Both the position numbers and the translations under genes were made by a program. Of a stretch of DNA of 64,000 nucleotides, positions 56,369-64,000 are shown piece by piece. Position 1 is the first letter of the stretch, and every line of letters starts with the position of its first letter. The notes beneath the pieces are model-generated. The model was given only the letters and a program-made list of their open reading frames with translations. It had not been told where the DNA came from and ran no database searches. This DNA is from Chaenocephalus aceratus (Eukaryota > Chordata > Actinopteri > Perciformes > Channichthyidae), in the NCBI GenBank assembly GCA_023974075.1, contig JAMFTG010000071.1, positions 186,001 through 250,000 of the forward strand. Direction: 5' to 3'.

Positions 56369-57068
56369 AAGAGATATAATCCCTCCACCAGGTCCTAGGT
56401 AGAGATATAATCCCTCCACCTGGTCCTGGGTAGAGATATAATCCCTCCACCTGGTCCTAGGTAGATATATAATCCCTCCACCTGGTCCTGGATTACTGGG
56501 TAGAGATATAATCCCTCCACCAGGTCCTAGGTAGAGATATAATCCCTCCACCTGGTCCTAGGTAGAGATATAATCTCTCCACCTGGTCCTGGGTAGAGAT
56601 ATAATCCCTCCACCTGGTCCTAGGTAGATATATAATCCCTCCACCTGGTCCTGGATTACTGGGTAGAGATATAATCCCTCCACCTGGTCCTAGATAGATA
56701 CATAATCCATCAACCTGGTCCTAGGTAGAGATATAATCCCTCCACCGGGTCGTAGGTAGAGATATAATCCCTCCACCTGGTCCTGGGTAGAGATATAATC
56801 CATCCACCTGGTCCTAGGTAGATATATAATCCCTCCACCTGGTCCTGGGTAGATATATAATCCTCCACCTGGTCCTGGATTACTGGGTAGAGATATAATC
56901 CCTCCACCTGGTCCTGGGTAGAGATATACTCCCTCCACCTGGTCCTAGGTAGATATATAATCCCTCCACCTGGTCCTAGGTAGAGATATAATCCCTCCAC
57001 CTGGTCCCTGGGTAGAGATATAATCCCTCCACCTGGTCCTAGGTAGAGATATAATCCCTCCACCTGGT
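56369..57068 (+). repeat. 31-bp minisatellite, about 22 copies
   Basis: Units contain AGAGATATAATCCCTCCACC and TGGTCCTAGGT; occasional units are shortened or carry GGATTACTGGG. It marks the B/C duplication junction. Minus-strand frames across it are artefacts. Confidence 0.95.
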
Positions 57069-57078
57069 CCTCCAAAAG

Positions 57079-59911
57079 GTGGGATCAGTTTATTTGAAGA
57101 AAATAGGTCCAAACTATTAGGGTTTTTACCTTCTCTCGTTACAACATTATAATCATACTAAACCTATCATGCTGTGATCATGTTCAAATATGAAACTTTA
57201 ATTCACAGTTTTACATTTATTACCATATTTTTTAACTTTAACTGCCAAATTCAGTTGTGACATTTAAAATCTCCCGATATAATTTAGAGGCATTTCCTCA
57301 TAAAAGACCGGTGATAATAAAAATCACATTCAAACTTTCATTTTAACCCAATCAATTCACATCAATTTCATTCCTTTTTTCCGACACAGACGGCGGGAAT
57401 AACATTGAAAAACCCATACCTATCCGCATGAATTCGGAGGAAGATTCCTCACAGGTGGCGGGCCTAATATTCACACACGTTTTTCCGACACAGATGGCGG
57501 GAATAACATTCAAAAACCCATTCCTATCCGCATGAATTCGGAGGAAGATCCTCACAGGTGGCGGGCCTAATATTCACAAACACATCAACCATCAAATCAT
57601 TCCACTCAGTTCACAAAGAAATTCACACAGCATTCAACCAAGACATTTGAGAGATATTTACCAAGTCTGAGAGAACCTTACCGAGAGCTATTAACCCAGC
57701 TCTGAGGGCCAGAGCTTACAGAGAGAGAACATACCAGGGGAACCCCCCCTCTCTCTCGCTCTCTCCCAAAAAGAAAGTTCCTCCCCATCCGCCAGTGTCT
57801 TTATGCTCGAAAACAGGATAGACAAACCTAAGACACCTCCGCCATATCCATATTTGTGGAAACTGGGTATGGCCTCTGATTTACAGGACTGGACATGACC
57901 AGACATATTCTATTTGCTATGGCATAAGACACACCTTCCCATGTTTGTGTAAAAAGGACATGACCCACGCAGGACTTGCAAAATATTATTCTCGGCTATG
58001 ACATAACCACCTTGTTGGGGCCTCAATGTATTTCTCCTTAAGTCCGGAGCCCCCCTCCCTGTGTACTGCTGTGAGAGGAGAGGGAAGAAACTGCCTTCTC
58101 CCTTATCAGTGACACCCATAAATCATTTGAGGCCTTACACTCAACTTAACAAACCACTTGTGTTTTGTTTATACTGTAAATATAGAAAAACCTAAAATAT
58201 GAAGCATTTTCATTGTGGATTATACAAGAATATAATTGATTATATTTGATTATAACTAACTGTCGTTTTAATTATTCAACCTGATATGGAGATCTCAACA
58301 CCCTCCTTTTAAAACGCAAAGTTATCAAAACAGCAACAAATAAAATTGTAAGCATACATACATATTCAAAGACCATCAAGAAGCATTCTCATTATGGGTT
58401 TATACAAGAATTTGATTGATCATATTTGATTTATAATTAACTTTAGTTTTAAGTATTCACTTGATATGGAGATCTCAACACTGGGTAGAGATATAATCCC
58501 TCCACCTCGTCCTAGGTAGAGATATAATCCCTCCATCTGGTCCTGGATAGATATATAATCCCTCCACCTGGTCCTGGGTAGAGATATAATCCCTCCATCT
58601 GGTCCTAGGTCTGCCCTCGGTCTCCTCCCAGCTGGACGTGCCTGGAACAACTAGGGTAGGAGTCACCAACTACATTTGTCCAAGGGCTAAAATTAATCCA
58701 AGAGACACTTTCGGGGGCCAGAGATGTATATATATATATATAATTGATTAAAATGTTCACTTTATTGAAAAAATAATCTTTTTTTTGTAAACCTGTATCC
58801 GTGGTAATAAAACTGAAAGCAGTCCTGATTGGTGGGAAACGGTTGCAGGATTTAAGAAAATGGTTTTGCCAGGCACACATATCTTAAATGATGTATGTGC
58901 TGCCATTTCCCCACATAAACATAACAGTCTGCAATGAAACAAGAAGTGTCTAAATGAGCCCTGAGCGAAAAAATGCTAACACACTTAGCACATAACTCAC
59001 GGTAGAAATACTTTATTACTTATCGGATCTGCACAAAAAATATATCAGCTAGCAAGCTGAGATTCCACAGATTCTAGAAGTATAAGTATCATCACTGTGC
59101 GATCAAAACTCGCGAGGCGAAGCAAACCAAGACATCACACCACGTAGCTTAACTGAAGAAAAATGGGAGAAATGTCTGACCTTTTGCTGTTTCTGATCAA
59201 CAGTTGTGTTCAATGGCATTAAAACGAGAAAAACGCTGCTGAAGGTTACTCCAGAGGTTAATCCAATGTCTCTGTGTCACTTTGAAATTATTACTGCTAA
59301 TCCATCTTCATATTTATATCAATAACGGAGATTTCATATTAGCTGCTACCAGAGTGTATGACAGCTTCCGGTTTAGGGCATTCTGGCTAGGAATCACTAA
59401 TTCACCAATGGGTAATGTTTAGATGGATTTTAGGAACTTCCCCTCGATTCTATTGGCTCTAACGGTTCAAAAGAGATGTTAATGATCAAAATCGACAGAG
59501 GGTGGCCAGAGATCCACCCAAATGACCCCAGAAGAGTTTTTTGTTTCTAAACCTCTCTAAAAAGGTCAAATGTCACTTGTTTTGCATAAATCTTGATACA
59601 GGGTACATATATGTTATAGTTTGGATTCCTAAAGCTTTTAGTCTCCGATCCCATCATTCAAGGGTGGTTTGCACTATAAGTAATGTTTTTATTTTTGAAA
59701 GGACACTAAGATTTACATTGTTTTACTATGTTCAATCTGAATTTACTTTACAATACAAAAAATCTATATTTTCTACTTCCAACTCACAGGTGTAACCTTG
59801 CTTTGAGGAAAAATATTATTAAATTACCCCTTTTAGAAGTGAAGATATTGTCATTTGTTCTGGAAATGTCATTTTCGAGCTCAGGCTCAGGGCTTAACAA
59901 GTTAAAGGGTT
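57079..59911. other. left part of duplication copy C
   Basis: Nearly identical to 36,174-38,940, including the doubled 115-bp and 175-bp units. No gene was found. Confidence 0.65.
58487..58611 (+). repeat. 31-bp minisatellite, about 4 copies
   Basis: Copy C counterpart of 37,567-37,650, with one to two extra units. Confidence 0.9.
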
Positions 59912-60523
59912 AACCCACACAAGGCTCCTGGACCTGATGGCATCCTTGGTCGTGTTCTCAGGGTGTGTGCAGTCCAGCTGGCAGAGGTGTTCACATACAT
60001 TTTCAACAGGTCCCTGCTGCCGTCTGTTGTCCCCACATGCTTCAAAACTCTCCACCATCGTTCCTGTCCCCAAAAAGTCAAAGATCACCAGCCTCAATGA
60101 CTACCGCCCAGTAGCACTCACCTCCATCATTATGAAGTTCTTTTAGCGGTTAGTCAAAACCTTCTTCATCACCTCCTCCACTTCTCTGGACCCCCTGCAG
60201 TTTGCCTACAGAGCAAAGAGGTCCACAGACGAGGCCATAGCCCTCACCATCCACACTGCCCTCTCACACCTGGACCAGAGGAACACATATGTGAGAATGC
60301 TGTTCATTGATTACAGTTCAGCTTTCAACACCATTGTGCCCTCCAAGCTGGTCATCAAGCTCTGAGACCTCAGGCTCAACAGCGCCCTCTGTGACTGGAT
60401 CCTGAGAAGCGGTTGGGAAACATCACATCCTCCACCCTGATCCTCACACCGGAGCCCCTCAGCCCTCTCCTCTACTCCCTGTTCACTCACGACTGCATGG
60501 CCACACACAGCTCCAACACAATC

Positions 60524-60729
60524 GGCAGCTGTGGCTCAGTGGATAGAGTGCTGGACTTTGAATCTGGGGATAGCAAGTTCGAGTCCCACTGCAGTCAGCA
60601 TGTCGTGTCGTTGTGTCCCTGGGCAAGACAGTTCACCCCAAATGGCTACTGTGGGGATTGTCCACAGTACTGAATGTATGTAAGTTGCTTTGGATGAAAG
60701 CCTCTAACAAATGACATTTAATGTCAATG
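60524..60729 (+). mobile_element. tRNA-derived SINE inside the LINE (copy C)
   Basis: Same insertion as at 39,577-39,782. Confidence 0.85.
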
Positions 60730-61043
60730 TGAAGTTTGCTGACGACACGACCGTCATCGGCCAGATACCCTACGCTGACGAGACGGCGTACAGAGAGGAG
60801 GTCGAAAACCTGACATCTTGGTGCCAGGATAACAACCTCCATCTCAACGTCAGCAAAACAAAGGAGCTGATTGTGGACTACAGGAAGCAGCAGAGAGAGG
60901 GACACGCCCCTATCGCCATCAATTCGACTACGGTGCAGAGAGTCAGCAGCTTCAGGGTCCTCAGTGTCCACATCACTGAGGACCTGACATGGACTCTTCA
61001 CTGAGGACGTAACATGGACTCTTCACACAAACACCATCACCTG

Positions 61044-61604
61044 ACCTTCTACAGGTGCACCATAGAGAGGATCCTGATCTTCAACAGGTGCACCATAGAG
61101 AGGATCCTGACCTTCTACAGGTGCACCATAGAGAGGATCCTGACCTTCTACAGGTGCACCATAGAGAGGATCCTGACCTTTTACAGCTGCACCATAGAGA
61201 GGATCCTGACCTTCTACAGGTGCACCATAGAGAGGATCCTGACCTTCTACAGGTGCACCATAGAGAGGACACTGACCTTCTACGGGTGCACCATAGAGAG
61301 GATCCTGATCTTCAACAGGTGCACCATAGAGAGGATCCTGACCTTCTACAGGTGCACCATAGAGAGGATCCTGACCTTCTACAGGTGCACCATAGAGAGG
61401 ATCCTGACCTTTTACAGCTGCACCATAGAGAGGATCCTGACCTTCTACAGGTGCACCATAGAGAGGATCCTGACCTTCTACAGGTGCACCATAGAGAGGA
61501 CACTGACCTTTTACAGGTGCACCATAGAGAGGATCCTGACCTTCTACACCTGCACCATAGAGAGGATCCTGACCTTCTACAGCTGCACCATAGAGAGCAT
61601 CCTG
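61044..61604 (+). repeat. 33-bp tandem array in the LINE (copy C), 17 units
   Basis: 17 units, as in copy B, but in a different order of variants. Units 2-7 and 9-14 show the same series of variants, a higher-order repeat of seven units (231 bp). Long open frames here are artefacts. Confidence 0.93.
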
Positions 61605-62322
61605 ACAGGCTGCATCAAGGCCTGGTACGGCAGCTGCACCACCCTCAATCGTAAGGCTTTACAGAGGGTGGTGAAAACTGCACAGAACATCACCAGGACG
61701 GAGCTGCCATCCATGGAGGACCTTTACTCCCAGCGGCTCAGGAAGAAAGCCCTCAGGATTATAAAAGACCCCCATCACCCCAGCCACAAACGGTTCTCTA
61801 AATATCATACCAACCAATAACTTTACACAAACACTATTTCACTTTTTGTATTATTTTTCTTTTTGTATTTTCTATTCACTTGCACTATATTTTTCTGTTT
61901 ATCTGTTTTATTGTGTTGCACTGTTGGAGGAGCCTGTGACCTAAGATGTTCATCGTCATAACTGCACTGTAGCTATGTTCGTATGACCAATAAAAGCCTT
62001 GAACCTTGAACCTTGTCTACATTGTAAGTGATCTACTCTTTAGGAGGAGATTGTAAAAGTTCTCCGGATCCTTTTACGGACTTAAGGTCTTCTGAGTCAA
62101 TCATTGAAGAGATCCGGATTATACGAGTCCTCTGAGTCATATGAGTCACCAAGAGCGTAGAAATCCTACTGGTCAAACAGGAGCATATAGTCTACAACTT
62201 CAAATCAATTCAAAGTTTAGAGATACTAGTGAAGGCGGCAGTCCACTGTTTGTGTATTTGTAATTTTGAATTTGTCACTTGAGATTTGCATTTCACGAGC
62301 ATATTAAACTAACGTTACATTA

Positions 62323-62620
62323 ACGAGGGGTTACGTATTGTAACCCTGGGCATATAAGCACAGGCGGAGCCCTCTACTGGACTCTATGGGTACTACTCTC
62401 TATCATGTCGTGCGTGCATTCACCTACTGAGTTACGTAAACGTTGCCGGCCAATCGGGGCGAGCCTACCTTAATGCGCGTGCAGGCCTACAGTACCCTGC
62501 CCTCCGACCGTCATCCTACACCCTCTTCAGCGAGAGGCATAGGAAAGACAATGCCCCCAGGTAGAGGGCTCCGCCTGTGCTTATACTGAATGCCCAGGGT
62601 TACAATACGTAACCCCTCGT
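62323..62620. mobile_element. MITE with long inverted repeats (copy C)
   Basis: 298 bp with TA on both sides, matching 41,376-41,673. Confidence 0.85.
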
Positions 62621-62626
62621 TATATC

Positions 62627-63145
62627 TCACACAGCCCCGATGTATAAACGCCCTGTTGTCCAACAACATCGACCCATCACACTGTCCCTGACCGGCTTTT
62701 GGCTAACATCCACCGGATCCCCACTTCCTCCCATTTGGTTGTAACCGTGGAGAAGTCGGGGCCGCAGCTTGGATAAGGCACACTCACACACGCTTACCTC
62801 GTGTAGAGTGTGCATGGAAAAACAGTGCGGAGACTCTATATGGAGCCAACTGCGCATCATATACCCCAGGTTAGGGAGAGTCCTGTATGGGGCTGATTGC
62901 ACACGCCGTAGAACCCCTGACGAAGGCGGTTTACCGGCCTCGATGGCAATGGCGGGGGGAGCGGTAGGCCTACACGCACTTCCGCCATGGTCATCACCGC
63001 AGGGGAAGTCTTGACGCGCAGACCTGCGTGGCAGACCCTCCGGGGCGCCGGACCCGGAAGCACCAGACAACGAGGCGTCCTCGTAGTCTTCCTCCTCGAT
63101 TAATGGGGCCGCCCGACCCACCGGAATGGCGAACACGAATGGCAC
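62627..63145 (-). CDS. unrecognised GC-rich ORF, 172 codons (copy C)
   Basis: Open counterpart of 41,680-42,198. I see only a few substitutions between them (for example the GDDY/GDDH change). Same acidic and Gly/Ser-rich N-terminal half, no recognised domain. Conservation may only reflect the recent duplication, so coding status is doubtful. Confidence 0.35.
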   Translation of the reverse strand: MPFVFAIPVGRAAPLIEEEDYEDASLSGASGSGAPEGLPRRSARQDFPCGDDHGGSACRPTAPPAIAIEAGKPPSSGVLRRVQSAPYRTLPNLGYMMRSWLHIESPHCFSMHTLHEVSVCECALSKLRPRLLHGYNQMGGSGDPVDVSQKPVRDSVMGRCCWTTGRLYIGAV

Positions 63146-64000
63146 CTCCCCCGCGACATCCTGTTCCTCCGGACACTATAATTTACAAATGTTTACTATG
63201 TTCAATCTGAATTTTCTTTAAAATAAAAAACATCTATATTGATTCTGAATTTTCTACATCCAACTCACAGGTTTATTAATACTTTGAGAGAAAATAATAT
63301 GAACGTTCCCCGTTTAGAAGTGTAGTTATGGTCATTGTTCTGGAAATGTCCTTTTCGAGCCTGAGACCTGAAAAACAGGCTCAGGGCTTAACAGGTTAAC
63401 AGGTTATTGAGGTTTTTACCAAGTTCCAACTCACTGCAAGTCATACACCAATATTCATTACAAAATATGACCTTTCACATCTCAGTTAATACTCCCCCAC
63501 TAGAGAATGTGTTGGGGTTAGGATTACAAGGGCTGAAAATATCCCCCAAAATGTATGATGATTGTATGAATTGTTGGTGAGTTTTGAACCTGTCTTTTTG
63601 TGCCCCACCTTCTGTGAAGACGTTTTAATTACAACTTCTTACAAAACCGATGTGTCCCAGCACTTTCTTGCTCTGGCCTTATTACCATATTTAATATATG
63701 TGATAAGACAGTTATTGTTCCAGGGACTCAACCGACATCAGCCTGGCAATGCGTCAAAGCCACCTAACGTTACCTTTTAGCTCATTACAACACAACACAC
63801 ATTACAGCTCAGCGTCTTTCTATCTGCTGAGTTTCCATATCTACATGTGGAGAGAGGACATCTGTTTGCAGGATGTGATGTAGGCTTTGGACAACAGTGA
63901 AGGATCCTGGGTAATTAAGTCCAATGACACATTTGCCATGACGTGATTTCCAACAATCCATTGTTTAAATGACTCTACAGAAACAACATTTTTATGAGTT
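63146..64000. other. copy C DNA up to the window edge
   Basis: Matches 42,199-43,140 of copy B without the 85-bp retroposon. No gene within the window. From the offset of about 20,857 bp, the OR of this copy would begin about 0.67 kb beyond the edge. Confidence 0.6.

Larger units (their letters stand above)
59912..62013 (+). mobile_element. L2-clade LINE, degenerate (copy C)
   Basis: Same element as at 38,941-41,066, with the same truncation, in-frame stops and SINE. It lacks 24 bp near 60,405. The 3-prime UTR ends in CTTGAACC repeats. Confidence 0.87.

Noticed and set aside
56690..57075. Gly/Pro-rich ORF on the minus strand
   Set aside because: Reading of the 31-bp minisatellite.

Overview
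The window is fish DNA, almost certainly from a teleost. The signs are two intact, intronless olfactory-receptor (OR) genes, an L2-clade LINE, a tRNA-headed SINE with the usual teleost tail, hAT elements, a BEL/Pao retrotransposon, a class I (gamma/epsilon-like) endogenous retrovirus, and very abundant mini- and microsatellites. No prokaryotic features are present. I cannot name the species. Only the two OR genes look like functional host genes; most of the rest is transposon or satellite DNA.

The frame is a tandem segmental duplication seen in three copies. Copy A runs from the left edge to about 9,800, copy B from 36,174 to about 57,078, and copy C from 57,079 past the right edge. Each copy carries, in order: an L2 LINE fragment with a SINE inside its reverse-transcriptase region and a 33-bp in-frame tandem array, a 298-bp MITE, a GC-rich ORF of unknown nature on the minus strand, and then an OR gene on the minus strand. 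The OR of copy C should lie about 0.7 kb beyond the right edge. By eye B and C are nearly identical in flanking DNA; A and B differ by about 3 percent in the OR gene. A 31-bp minisatellite marks the copy junctions.

Between A and B (9,800-36,173) sits a minus-strand BEL/Pao element that works as an onion of insertions. It is split by an 11.4-kb endogenous retrovirus (10,275-21,719, 411-bp LTRs, AATCT target duplication) whose 5-prime LTR is itself hit by a 621-bp MITE two bases from its end; by a 541-bp solo LTR (22,560-23,100); by a 7.0-kb satellite-rich insertion (23,778-30,780); and by a LINE 3-prime end near 34.2-34.6 kb. Removing each insertion rejoins the Pao reading frame. The retrovirus keeps gag, pro-pol and env but has stop codons and frameshifts in all of them.

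Copy B also holds a 9.48-kb insertion (46,568-56,046, flanked by ACAT) that encodes an intron-containing tyrosine recombinase with its catalytic residues, plus a zinc-finger ORF. Most of the rest is tandem arrays with periods of about 386, 226, 119, 58 and 216 bp. The 7.0-kb insertion in Pao shares at least two modules with it, in the same relative order and orientation and without the recombinase gene. My main candidate for an undescribed system is therefore a family of satellite-packed, Crypton-like tyrosine-recombinase DNA transposons with non-autonomous derivatives.
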